This document shows, piece by piece, positions 34,458 to 44,980 of a stretch of 64,000 nucleotides of DNA. A model generated the notes under the pieces. The model ran no database searches, was not told where the DNA came from, and saw only the letters and a list, made by a program, of their open reading frames with translations. This stretch comes from Multifurca ochricompacta (taxonomy: Eukaryota > Basidiomycota > Agaricomycetes > Russulales > Russulaceae), in assembly GCA_022496185.1 (NCBI GenBank), contig WTXG01000031.1, positions 62,001 through 126,000 on the forward strand, given 5' to 3'. Position 1 is the stretch's first letter. Every line of letters begins with the position of its first letter. The position numbers and the translations under genes are program-made.

Positions 34458-34984
34458 AAGTTGTGTTTGAGATGGCACTACAACTCGGCTCTTTATTTAT
34501 ACATGTCTGACAATAGTAGACACAGCCGGGGGCCTCTCAGTCTGCAACTCATGGGTTAGAACGAGGGTCGTCGGACAAAAACGCGCCCGTAGGTAAGGGG
34601 AGTGTCCAGCGAATGGTTGCGCGCATGCGCATTGGGTGCTCTCTGGAAGAAATCACGGATGCTAGTGTATAAACACATCAGAACGTATTAATGGATACAT
34701 GTGGAACATGTGTCGCCACAAGGTCCGATGATGCCACACGTCCCGAATTGAGTTAAGTCAGGCTTCGGGCGACATGGCAACCTCGGGGCCACATGCAATC
34801 CTTCATGTCCCATGTGGGCTAGGGTTGTGGAAAATATTCGAGGCCGGTAATTTACTGGTAATTTACAGAGGGTCTGATGGGAAGGTGGTAATTTACTGAT
34901 AATTCACCAATAAAAAATTCCACGTGATACTTTCACGTGATGTTTTCAATGAAAATTTTATAATTCGTTGTCTAGGGGCTCTCC
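34458..34984. other. Promoter side of acid phosphatase, no gene
   Basis: No coding signal. Near 34847-34915 GGTAATTTACTG and similar words recur, next to a CACGTGATACTTTCACGTG near-palindrome at 34921-34939. These could be transposon debris or protein-binding sites; I cannot tell which. Confidence 0.35.
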
Positions 34985-35089
34985 AAGAGCTTCTAGCTCT
35001 CACAAGTAGTTACCACTGTCCACCCTAGTAGTTGCTCTGTACCGTAGCAGCTGCGCGACTTGGGACACACCCTGAAGTGCAAATAAATT

Positions 35090-35128
<39 letters not shown>

Positions 35129-35143
35129 AAGAGCTTCTAGCTC
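34985..35143. mobile_element. SINE-like short retroposon with 15-bp TSD
   Basis: AAGAGCTTCTAGCTC occurs at 34985-34999 and again at 35129-35143. Between them lie about 90 bases of GC-balanced sequence, then about 30 T and 9 A residues. A long direct repeat flanking a short unit with a homopolymer end is the mark of LINE-mediated insertion. I see no clear tRNA A/B boxes, so the source RNA is unknown. Confidence 0.5.
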
Positions 35144-36458
35144 ACCCAACTCTCCCCCACCACTGACATCCCTAAAGTGGTAATCTTGTCACATGACTGT
35201 TATTTGTAATACTATTTATTTTAAAAAGGAAAGTTATCATTGACAATCATCCTTAGGGCTGTGTTATGACCCCACTCTTTTCTCTGGTCTCTCCTTGGCA
35301 CTACACCATCTCCTGACCCTTGGCTTTGCAACTCTACACTGATGTCCATGGCCTGTGCACCTATAGAACCTCTACATGACACCTATGACTTGCTGTTCAT
35401 GAGGCTGACTTAGGGATCAGCAAGGGTTTTCATACCCGCGCGGGTAAGCGCTGCGGGTTTTGACGGGTATGGGTACGGGTATACAACTCCTAACCCGCCA
35501 GAAACCCGTACCCGTGCAGCGGGTTTGGCGGGTATAAGTGGTCATCGGTCATTGACAAGATCAGCAGAAATGTAATGATAAAATACATCTGTAGCAAACA
35601 AATGATAAGATTTAATTTGATGTATGCTACAGGGTTTCTGTAAATATATTCTAGTGTTATCCTATGAAATATCAAAGCAGATCAACGGTGCGATGTAAAA
35701 TAAAAGTGTTATCAGTGATCCACTCTCTTAAAAATCATGATGCAACTGTTTTATTAACGTGCGATCAATTCTGCCGGTCTGGCACTATCTAAAATACACT
35801 CTAGACTACTTTAGACTATTCTATAATCTAATTATCAAATTACTTTACTGAAACAAGGCCCGCGTGTATCTACAGGCTGCATAGAGCAGCGACTACATTG
35901 CATTGCATGGACCAGCATATTGGTCTGATCTCCTTCCTATTAAGGAAGGTTGACTTAACAATCACAGCTGCGATTTTCCATTGGTCCGACAAGATTGTGA
36001 TCACGCATAGATAACACAACAGAAACGTGTTCACAAATTAATTAGATCCATAGAATATACATCTAAGATCTGACATATGATCAAATCACATCATTAAACG
36101 AGATAACGAGATAACGCATTCATTTAATCTAGTAGCTGATATAGTACATCTAAAGTACAAGCCTGCACCATGCCTGTTCCACAAAATGAAATAAAATAAT
36201 AATGTAAATAAAGAATAAACTTAATCTTCTGAACATAAATCAGCAATTATTGAGGGATCCTGAGTAGCTACAGATGAACGCGTTGTATCCAAGTGCGTAT
36301 CTCCTTGACTGGGATGGACCAGGCCGAGTGTCCGAAATGCGTGATGCAAGTAAAGAACTTGCACGCGTTTCATTTTATGGGTAACCTGGGTATCAAAACA
36401 AATATCCAGGGGTTGCCCCTGCCAATCACTATGCATTTGTCAATTATTTTTGCATTCT

Positions 36459-37051
36459 TGTTACAGTCTCTGCCAAGTAACCCCGTTTTCTTCACCCTCC
36501 CCAACGACGACCCCTCTTTACCGCCTACCCTACACTTCCTGATCACGTCCCCATCCTGGGACCCCTCATGTGCCCTACTCCCGTCCCCGTGATTCGCTTT
36601 GGACTTGTTGACTCATTGTTTACCTATGTTTGACTCTTATCGTGTTATCCTTTATCTCGTTATCTTTACGACCGGACACTTACTTAATACCCTATCAGAA
36701 GCCAGGCTCTACGCCCTCCGCTTTCGTATATTTGGGCCCACATGACTCCACGTTATCTTATCTCTAGACGCTCATTCGATTACGTATATAAGTCCGCTGT
36801 AACTACACTGTAGACCTCAGACTTGACTTATTGAATACATCGGTGCTTGTCTTCTGGACTTCCCCTTGAACACTCTGACTTGACCATCTCAAGTACTTCT
36901 GGTACTTTCCGTTCAACATCGTCTTAGAGTACAGCCTCTTTGACTTTGACTCTTCCCGCATAACTCCAAGAGGTCTCATTAGTCTCTTATCTGATATACG
37001 AACGAACGCTGTCACACAAGTCATGTGGAACGTCCTGCACCGGACGTAACA
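36459..37051 (+). repeat. 5' LTR of A1
   Basis: 593 bases, TGTTACAGTCTCTGCC to CACCGGACGTAACA. It has the same length as the 3' LTR, with nine substitutions, every one a CpG against TpG or CpA. Confidence 0.95.
36785..36829 (+). promoter_or_regulatory. A1 TATA box and predicted self-priming RNA 5' end
   Basis: TATATAAG at 36785-36792. AGACTTGACTT at 36819-36829 begins 34 bases after the TATA start. In the 3' LTR it is AGACTCGACTT, the exact reverse complement of the primer-binding site at 37054-37064. Confidence 0.6.
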
Positions 37052-37053
37052 TC

Positions 37054-37064
37054 AAGTCGAGTCT
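37054..37064 (+). other. A1 primer-binding site, self-priming type
   Basis: AAGTCGAGTCT starts two bases after the LTR. It is an 11-nt perfect complement of the R-region start in the 3' LTR. The same arrangement occurs in A2 and, decayed, in C. Confidence 0.6.
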
Positions 37065-37070
37065 CTCACA

Positions 37071-38582
37071 GTGGCTTCCAGCCGCAGTCAGACCCTCTTC
37101 CGAGAAGAACTTATCGAACGCAGAGACGAGAATAATCTTTCACAGCAAGTACTTGGCTCTGCCGCCTGGAAAGATTTTGAGTCCGAGTTTGGATACTATG
37201 TCTATCACGACGGAAGATACCAACCGGTAGAATACGATGACGAAAAGAGAGTTTGGTATCGTATCCGATACTCGGATAGCCGACACTCTTGGGTCACTAC
37301 AGGACCCGCCCCACCAGAATTTGGATTAGGGCCGTGGAGAGAAAATCCCCCAGCCATTGTCACGGACTCTGAACCAGAAGAGTACGTAGAAGAACACAGC
37401 GAAGAAGCACTGGTATTAGCGTCGACTACAACCCCAGTTGCACCAGCAGTTGTCACGATCAGAGCCCCTGCTTTGACAACTCCTCAGATATCCCTACAGT
37501 CCACCAATACCGTCACACCACGAAAAATGTCCACTATTGCCGCCCAGCTCCCAGACCCAGCCCCTCCTCCGCCACCACCCCCACCAGCTATGTTGCCACC
37601 AAACATTCCCCCACCCTTGGGACGACTATCAGGTGTACTACCCCAGACGTTCACTGGGGATCGGTCACAAAGTAAAAAGTTCATGTTGGAGTTCACGACA
37701 TTCAAGAACTTCAACCACGACGTCCCCCAAATAATCAACCCCTTCCAACGAGCCAACTTATTCTTATCGCTCATCCGGGGGGATGCAGTGGACGACTGGA
37801 CGATGGAACAACTGGAATGGTTGAACGAACAGGTTGAGAGTGGGCGTCGTACCACGAGTGAAGGTCTTTGGGAGACCATCGCTCAGCGATTTAAAGATGC
37901 ATTCACGGACGGGCAAGCAAAGCAGAAGGCTGCCTGCGAACTGAAGTCCCTGAAAATGGACAAAGGAGATTTGGACGCCTATGTGGCGAAATTCAGAAGC
38001 TTGGCCAATCGGGCCGGGTACGACACAGATGAAGAGGCAACACTAGACCTCTTCTCCCAAGGACTTCCGAACCCGCTAGTCAAAAATATCATCCAGTTTC
38101 ACCACCCTAGCGACTGGGATACATGGGTTGATGCTGCCCAACGACAGCAGCAAGACTATCTCGACTTCCAGACACGTTTTGGAGTCGATACCAAGAAGGG
38201 AAAGACCCGTGATCAGTGGAAGGCGGCCTTCGGGGTTAAACCTGCACATGCCTCCCAAAGAGACCCAAACGCCATGGATACCTCGGCAGATAGAACCAGG
38301 GCCCGGGCCACACTCACCGAAGACGAAAGACAAACGTTGATGAAGGAAGGAAGATGCTTCCGTTGTAAGGCGCAAGGGCACATGTCTCGAGAGTGCCCTA
38401 AGAAAGGAGCGCGCGTGGCTGAAGCTACAGTCACACCTGTCCGCAACAACCCACCGACTGTCGATAAGAAAACGCCGATGAAGGAGGAAAAGGCACAAGA
38501 AATCTGGTCAAACATGATGAAGGAGAGTGAGGAAGTGCGAGCGATCCTGGTAGAAAAAGCGTTCGCGAAAAAGGATTTTTGA
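37071..38582 (+). CDS. A1 gag (capsid, nucleocapsid)
   Basis: Structural polyprotein of the retrotransposon particle, intact over 503 codons if read from GTG at 37071. No ATG lies between the last upstream stop (37047-37049) and deep inside the frame; the first useful ATG is the MSTIAAQLPDP block near 37528. The N-terminal part has GYYVYHDGRYQPVEY and an acidic EPEEYVEEHSEE stretch, then a Pro-rich linker. The capsid-like domain (LPQTFTGDRSQSKKFMLEF; AVDDWTMEQLEWLNEQ; LFSQGLPNPLVKNIIQF) follows, with one zinc knuckle CFRCKAQGHMSREC at residues 429-442. It ends KKDF at TGA 38580-38582, overlapping pol in the -1 frame at GGATTTTTGA. Confidence 0.9.
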   Translation: MASSRSQTLFREELIERRDENNLSQQVLGSAAWKDFESEFGYYVYHDGRYQPVEYDDEKRVWYRIRYSDSRHSWVTTGPAPPEFGLGPWRENPPAIVTDSEPEEYVEEHSEEALVLASTTTPVAPAVVTIRAPALTTPQISLQSTNTVTPRKMSTIAAQLPDPAPPPPPPPPAMLPPNIPPPLGRLSGVLPQTFTGDRSQSKKFMLEFTTFKNFNHDVPQIINPFQRANLFLSLIRGDAVDDWTMEQLEWLNEQVESGRRTTSEGLWETIAQRFKDAFTDGQAKQKAACELKSLKMDKGDLDAYVAKFRSLANRAGYDTDEEATLDLFSQGLPNPLVKNIIQFHHPSDWDTWVDAAQRQQQDYLDFQTRFGVDTKKGKTRDQWKAAFGVKPAHASQRDPNAMDTSADRTRARATLTEDERQTLMKEGRCFRCKAQGHMSRECPKKGARVAEATVTPVRNNPPTVDKKTPMKEEKAQEIWSNMMKESEEVRAILVEKAFAKKDF

Positions 38583-41500
38583 CCGGCTCTACCCCGTCGG
38601 CCTGGGCACGAGCATTACATGTAACCTCTGTGTATACTAGTCGCTTCAAATCACTGAAAATACCAGTACATTTCGAGACTACACAGAAGACGGCCGATCG
38701 TGACATCCTGATAGATTCAGGAGCCACCGACAACTTTATTAGCCCGCGAATGGCAAGGACCATGGGATTGGGGATGCTGGCACTCCCCCAGGAGAAGAAT
38801 ATTTGGAATATCGACGGAACGGCTAATCGGGCAGGAAAGATTACGCATTATACTGATCTTAATGTCCAAGTGGGAGAACAAACCAAAGTCATTCGCTTCC
38901 TAGTTACCAACTTAGGAGACGAAGATTTGATCCTAGGGTATCCCTGGCTTGCAGCATTCGAACCAAAGATTAACTGGAGTGACGCCACCATGGACAAAGA
39001 ATTCTACCCTGTCCTGATCACATCCATGGGGTACGACTATATGGCTCGACATTCGGCGGTACGAAGAACAGAGGATGAGGACGAGGATGCGGGACATTGC
39101 TTTGTCACCAAAGCGTCGGAGCTTGCCCAGAAGGCAGTGGAGGGACACTCAGAGAAAACCTTTGAGGAGGTAGTGCCGGAAGCTTACCACCGACACTGGA
39201 AAGTGTTTTCAGAGGCGGAATCGCAGCATTTCCCACCTGCGCGACCATGGGACCATGCCATAGAATTCGCACCCGACACCCCATCAGCAATCGATTGTAA
39301 AATCTACCCATTGTCGCAGGCGGAACAAACGGCACTTACGGCATTCCTCGAAGAGCACTTGGCAAAAGGGTATATTCGTCCATCGAAGTCGCCATACGCA
39401 TCACCATTCTTCTTTATCAAGAAGAAAGATGGCAAACTTCGACCTGTCCAAGATTACCGACGAATAAATGCTTACACTGTAAAGAACGCCTACCCCCTAC
39501 CGCTTATCTCAGAACTCATTGATACCATGCGAGATAAATCCCTGTTCTCCAAGATGGATGTCCGTGGGGGTACAATAACATCAGGATCAAAGAAGGGGAT
39601 CAGTGTAAAGCGGCTTTCAAAACTAACCAAGGGCTCTTTGAACCAAATGTCATGTTTTTCGGTCTCACCAACTCGCCGGCCACCTTTCAAGCAATGATGA
39701 ATCATATCTTTCGCAACCTTATTCTCACTGGAGAGGTGGTAGTATATATGGACGACATCCTTGTAGCCACCACAGACGACCTTACCCACCACCGAGAACG
39801 GGTGCACCAAGTGCTAGATATCCTGCACGAACACGACCTTTATCTTAAACCGGCCAAGTGCTCATTTGAACAACAAAGCGTCGAGTACCTGGGAGTTATT
39901 CTAGAAAACGGACGTGTGCGGATGGACCCGGTGAAGGTACAAGGAATCCGGGAATGGCCCACACCCACATGTGTCAAGGATGTGCGATCCTTCGTTGGAT
40001 TCTGCAACTTCTACCGACGATTCGTACGAGGGTTCTCAGGAATCGCCCAGCCATTAAATGGGCTGTTAAAGAAAAATGTACCCTGGCACTGGACGAGTGA
40101 ACAACAACAAGCCTTCGAACGTATTCGAGATATCGTTGGCTCAGAACCAGTCCTTCTACAGCCAGACTTAGAAAAGCCCTTCGAATTAGAAGTCGACGCA
40201 TTGCACTTTGCCAATGGTGCGGTATTAAACCAAAGAGACGCAACGGGATTACTTCACCCGGTCGCCTTCTACTCAGAGACATTCTCACCGGCCGAACGAA
40301 ATTATGACATCTGGGATAGAGAATTGCTCGCCATTGTAAAAGCACTACGACACTGGCGGCCATACTTGGCGGGGACCCCTCACAAGACTGTCATCCACAC
40401 GGACCATTCCAATCTGCTCTATTGGAAAGAACCTCACAAAATCAGCCGACAAGTTGCACGCGAAGTCCTCGAGCTAGAGGAATACAACTTTATATTGAAA
40501 CACATTGCAGGAAGTCGCAATGCACGCGCAGATGCCCTGTCGCGACGACCCGACCTGAGCAGCGGGGAGGAGGACAACAATGATATCACTGTACTCCCTG
40601 AAGAAGTCTTTGCAAAGACGGCTGTCGTCAGTCTTCATGACATGGATCTATGGGCCCAAGTCTCGCAAAATATGAATCAGCAACTATGTCGAATGTGGGC
40701 AGACACACATAACCTGAAAGAGGTTGACGGACTTTGGTGGAAGGACGAGGATCGTCTCGTTGTCACCGGTGGTGACAACATTAAGAGGGGGGTGATCCAT
40801 TTTCACCACGACCTCCCCTCCGCAGGACACCCTGGCATTGCGAATACATATGCCTTGGCCAAACGAGATTACTGGTGGCCAAACATGAAAAAGGACGTGG
40901 AAACCTATGTGAAAGGATGCGCGGACTGCCAAGCCAATAAAATAAACACGCACCCACATCCACCAGCGTTATCCCCAATTACTCCTGTGACCTCGCTCCC
41001 GTTCCAGACCATTGCAATGGATTTCATCGTCAAGCTTCCCATTTCCAGAGGCTTTGATTCCATTTTGACCATCACAGACCACGACTGTTCCAAGGCAGCA
41101 TTGTTTATACCATGCAACGAGTCCATTACAGCAGAAGGAGTAGCCAAGCTCTACCTGGATCACGTCTACAGACATTATGGCATCCCTGAAAAGATTATCT
41201 CCGACCGAGACCCCCGTTTTACCTCCACATTTGCCAAGGCTCTCTGTAAAGTCTTAGACGTCACCCAAAACATCTCCACTGCCTATCATCCACAGACTGA
41301 TGGGCAGTCAGAAAGGACGAACCAGTGGTTAGAACAGTATCTGCGATTCTGGTGCAATGGGCGACAGGACGATTGGGCTGACTGGCTGGCAACTGCGGAA
41401 TTTGCGCACAATTCCTGGCCCAACGGAACCACTAAAGCTTCCCCATTTTCACTTATCATGGGATGGACACCGCGCACCACCTGGGCCGCAAAACCCACAA

Positions 41501-42057
41501 ATGTCCCCTCAGCTGCGCAACGTATCAACCAATGGGATGAGATTAGGAAATCAGCCAATGAAACCTGCTGAAGGCGCAACAGGCCCTCTCAGAAAGGCCA
41601 TCAAAGTTCACACCTTATCAGACCAATGAACTTGTCTGGTTAGAAGGGAAGCACATTCGTACGTCACACCCAACGGCCAAACTAGCGCCCCGACGTCACA
41701 GACCCTTCAAGATAACAAGGAAGCTGTCAGATGTGTCATACGAACTCGAACTTCCACCCACATGGAGATCCATCCGGTCTTCCATGCTCGACTTCTGACA
41801 CCCTACAAGGAAACGTCCCTGCACGGGGAAAACTTCCCAAGACCCCCCCTGAATTAATTGATGGTGAAGCGGAGTGGGAAGTGGAGCAGGTTCTAGACTC
41901 CAGGTACAAAGGCCGTGGGCGCAAACTGCAATACCTTATCAAGTGGAAAGGGTTCCCTGACTCTGACAACTCGTGGGAACCAGCCGGGAATATCTTCGCC
42001 CCGGTTCTTATCTCGGAGTTCCATGTCCGACATCCAGAAGCGCCCAAAGACAGTTAA
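38579..42057 (+). pseudogene. A1 pol polyprotein with chromodomain, frameshifted
   Basis: Encodes the enzymes of retrotransposition. Domains in order: protease (LIDSGATDNFIS, about 38712), reverse transcriptase (KKDGKLRPVQDYRRIN; YMDD at 39745-39756), RNase H (FELEVDALHFANGAV, NYDIWDRELLAIV), integrase zinc finger (HHDLPSAGHPGIANTY to CADCQANK) and catalytic core (IAMDFIVKLP, SDRDPRFTSTF, AYHPQTDGQSERT), then chromodomain (LQYLIKWKGFPDSDNSWEPA). Pol starts in the -1 frame of gag. One-base losses near 39563, 41563, 41767 and in a C-run near 41848 shift the frame. At least three lie in homopolymers, so sequencing error is possible. The stop at 42055-42057 precedes the post-pol ORF. Confidence 0.9.
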
Positions 42058-42094
42058 AAGAGTAGCCCCAGACCCCAGACAAATTCCCCAGTAC

Positions 42095-43331
42095 ATGCTC
42101 TCACAGCAACGTCCTACCACCATCCAATCAATTATGTCTTTGTCGCCGCCAACGCTGCCGTTGATGCCTTCACGGCCACCACCGTAGTTGTCGAGAATTT
42201 CCCATCCGCTCACCCTTCCACACGCCCCTCCTCACCCATCGACTACAAGGCCACTGAGGCTCGGGTCAAGAACCAGTCCCCTAACCCGAATGACGACTTC
42301 GAACACAGTGAAGAGCCGCACCCGAATGACCTGTTAGGTATGGAGTTGGATGACGAGGTGCCGGAGTTCCCTTTCTTCACCAATAACCCGAACTCCTCGA
42401 CGTATTTCCCGCTCGAGATCACCATGGCTGACGGGACAGTCGCCATTGCGAAGTACATATTCTACACCAACAGAGGAATGGACGTAGCTGGGTGTATGAA
42501 AAAGAACGGCCCTGTCTATGGGGCCCCAGTCTATTTAAAGAGAGGTACACGGGACGCCTTCACCACACCATGACCGATGAACAACTCGGACACCTGGCCG
42601 CCGAGGACTCTCACGCCTTCGCGATCGACGAGGTACTGAATGACATGCGCCTTCCGCGTCTCAAAGCTGAGGTAATGAGACTGCGGAAGAACTTGACACT
42701 GCGCACAACACTTAACCAACAGTACAAAGAGCATGCAAAGATGATGGCGCGGTTGACCAATGGCATGTTTCAAGTGGAGCAGGAACTGGTAGAGATTCGA
42801 AAGAGGTTGGAGGCAGGGGATGCGTACCAGACCATCGCTGAAAGGTACGCCGATACATATGCATGACCTCTCCCCCCGTGATCATTGGGGGCCGCCCCAA
42901 AACTGCTACCAAATCAGTTTGAGATGCCGCGTATGCACGAGAACCCCCGAGGAGAGACATGTTGGAGGTGCGACAGTAAGTACCATATCAGTTGGAACTG
43001 CCCCCTCAACCGCAAGTGGTGTCGGCACTGTCGCAGCAACCTCCACTGGAGCCGGTTCTGCATTTTCCGCCGTATAGGAGCCGCCCCGGCCATTATCAAT
43101 CCATCCGGCTGGTGCGGCAAGTGTCTCCGTCACAATGCAGGACATCGAGAACTGGACTGTCCAGTCCATGATCTCTGTCGCTCGTGTGGTCAACGCGGCC
43201 CTTATGGGTTTCTCCGTACTCACCAATGCCCACAAGACTCAGATAAGGAGAACTACACAATGGATGATCGTAATGTAGCCGACGATTACCTGGAGTTGGT
43301 ACAGGATGATGACGGTACGAGTCGTTTCTAG
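42095..43331 (+). pseudogene. A1 post-pol ORF: coiled coil and four zinc knuckles
   Basis: Not expected in a standard Ty3/gypsy element. Starts at ATG 42095, about 40 bases after the pol stop. Parts: a Ser/Pro- and acid-rich head, a domain with ITMADGTVAIAKYIFYTN, a coiled coil around MRLRKNLTLRTTLNQQYKEH and VEQELVEIRKRLEAGD, then CWRCDSKYHISWNC, CRHCRSNLHWSRFC, CGKCLRHNAGHRELDC and CRSCGQRGPYGFLRTHQC. The tail is ADDYLELVQDDDGTSRF. Small frameshifts near 42128 and 42540 break this copy. The knuckle part (42885-43331) is open. The probable function is nucleic acid binding (inference from the knuckles); its role in the element is unknown. Confidence 0.75.
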
Positions 43332-43362
43332 CCGGGTCTGCTAGAACCAGAAGAGGGGGTGA

Positions 43363-43955
43363 TGTTACAGTCTCTGCCAAGTAACCCCGTTTTCTTCACC
43401 CTCCCCAACGATGACCCCTCTTTACCACCTACCCTACACTTCCTGATCACGTCCCCATCCTGGGACCCCTCATGTGCCCTACTCCCGTCCCCGTGATTCG
43501 CTTTGGACTTGTTGACTCATTGTTTACCTATGTTTGACTCTTATCGCGTTATCCTTTATCTCGTTATCTTTACGACCGGACACTTACTTAATACCCTATC
43601 AGAAGCCAGGCTCTACGCCCTCCGCTTTCGTATATTTGGGCCCACATGACTCCACGTTATCTTATCTCTAGACGCTCATTCGATTACGTATATAAGTCCG
43701 CTGTAACTACACTGTAGACCTCAGACTCGACTTATTGAATACATCGGTGCTTGTCTTCTGGACTTCCCCTTGAACGCTCTGACTCGACCGTCTCAAGTAC
43801 TTCTGGTACTTTCCGTTCAACATCGTCTTAGAGTACAGCCTCTTTGACTTTGACTCTTCCCGCATAACTCCAAGAGGTCTCATTAGTCTCTTATCTGATA
43901 TACGAACGAACGCTGTCACACAAGTCGTGTGGAACGTCCCGCACCGGACGTAACA
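43363..43955 (+). repeat. 3' LTR of A1
   Basis: 593 bases, preceded by GAGGGGGTGA, a purine-rich tract that would serve as the plus-strand primer. It retains CpG at all positions where the 5' LTR has TpG or CpA except the two nearest its own start. Confidence 0.95.
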
Positions 43956-44183
43956 ATTCTGTGTGGTTATCTGACAGGCTTTTCATTCAATGTTCTATTA
44001 CATCCTATCTAATCATCTCTGTATATTGGGGTGGATTTTAGTTGTGCTTGTATAAAATTGAGACCAGCATAATAAAATAAAAATGGAATAATGAATTATC
44101 TTAATCTTCTGAGCATAAAACAAGAGTCATTGAGGGATCTTAAGCAGCCATAAATGAACGCGTTGTGTATCTCCTTGGTCCGG

Positions 44184-44787
44184 TGTTACGCTCAGAGGGG
44201 CGTACATAGTCGAGTACGGGCGGCTAGGTCACAGAGACAAGGTCGGGACGATCTTGGGTCGATGCGGAAGACAATAAGTCCGACGCAGGGTCTACCAAAG
44301 TCACAGGCTCAGTGTACAAGTCACAGAGGACGAGTACCAAAGGGACGAGTTCGGGTGGTGAGACGCAAGGAAGGAAGTTAAAGGTCCACAAGGCTACTGA
44401 TTGTCACAGGAGCTCAAGATGGGGAACCATCTGAGCGAGACTAGCTAGGGTATATATACATGCTGGTACTAGCTTAGTCATCCGTTCTTATCAGTCTTAT
44501 CTAGACGCTTGTGGTTCTGGACGTGTGACTATGGAACCTTCCATCAGAACCAGCGCCACCGTCTTCCCACGTCAACTAAGGTTCAGGGTCCTTCTGTACA
44601 CGAGGCATCAAACCTTACTGTCACGTGATCTGCTTCTGTACCTCATGCCGTATCTGTCTTCTGGACTTCGGCGTGGGACATCATGACTAAGCCGGCGATG
44701 TCCTTGCGGACCCCGCGCGGCTACTGTCACTGCTTACGTGTCCCCCACGTCTTGCCGTCTGTTTGGTACGCTGGGTAGTTCGTAACA
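44184..44787 (-). mobile_element. Solo LTR, family D
   Basis: 604 bases, reverse complement of the type at 28463-29065, with a perfect TSD TCCGG at 44179-44183 and 44788-44792. It interrupts the right part of the hAT-like element at 35411. Confidence 0.85.
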
Positions 44788-44980
44788 TCCGGGATGGCCC
44801 GGGCCGGATATCCGAAATGCGCGATGCAAGTAAAGAACTTGCATGCGTTTAACACAGGCAACCCGCAGGTGACCCGCGGGTAACCCGCGGGTTACCCGTA
44901 CCCGTAGCGACGGGTACGGGTACGGGTACGGGTACCAATGAAGATACCTGGGGGTTACCCCTGCTATTCACTAGGCTGAC

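Larger units (their letters stand above)
36459..43955 (+). mobile_element. Ty3/gypsy element A1, complete, recent
   Basis: 7,497 bases with two 593-base LTRs and a perfect 5-bp TSD ATTCT (36454-36458 and 43956-43960). The order is LTR, PBS, gag, protease, RT, RNase H, integrase, chromodomain, post-pol ORF, LTR. The LTRs differ at nine places, all CpG transitions. It lies inside the hAT-like element at 35411. Pol is interrupted by a few one-base deletions, so this copy as sequenced is not autonomous. Confidence 0.95.
35411..44973. mobile_element. hAT-like element split by gypsy A1 and a solo LTR
   Basis: The left end TAGGGATCAGCAAGGG pairs with the right end, which on the other strand reads TAGTGAATAGCAGGGG. 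Both ends carry ACCCGTACCCG-type subterminal repeats, as in hAT elements. The flanks are GGCTGACT at 35403-35410 and GGCTGAC plus C on the right once the solo LTR at 44981 is removed, a 7/8 match of hAT TSD length. Without the nested gypsy and LTR the element is about 1.45 kb and shows no transposase. A second copy of the right end occurs inside at about 36293-36428. Confidence 0.5.

Noticed and set aside
35091..35130. Poly-T/poly-A run as a pure assembly artefact
   Set aside because: The exact lengths may be wrong, but the flanking 15-bp direct repeats support a real retroposed insertion.
36459..43955. A1 as an intact autonomous retrotransposon
   Set aside because: Pol and the post-pol ORF carry several frameshifts in the given sequence, so I annotate it as complete in structure but broken in coding.
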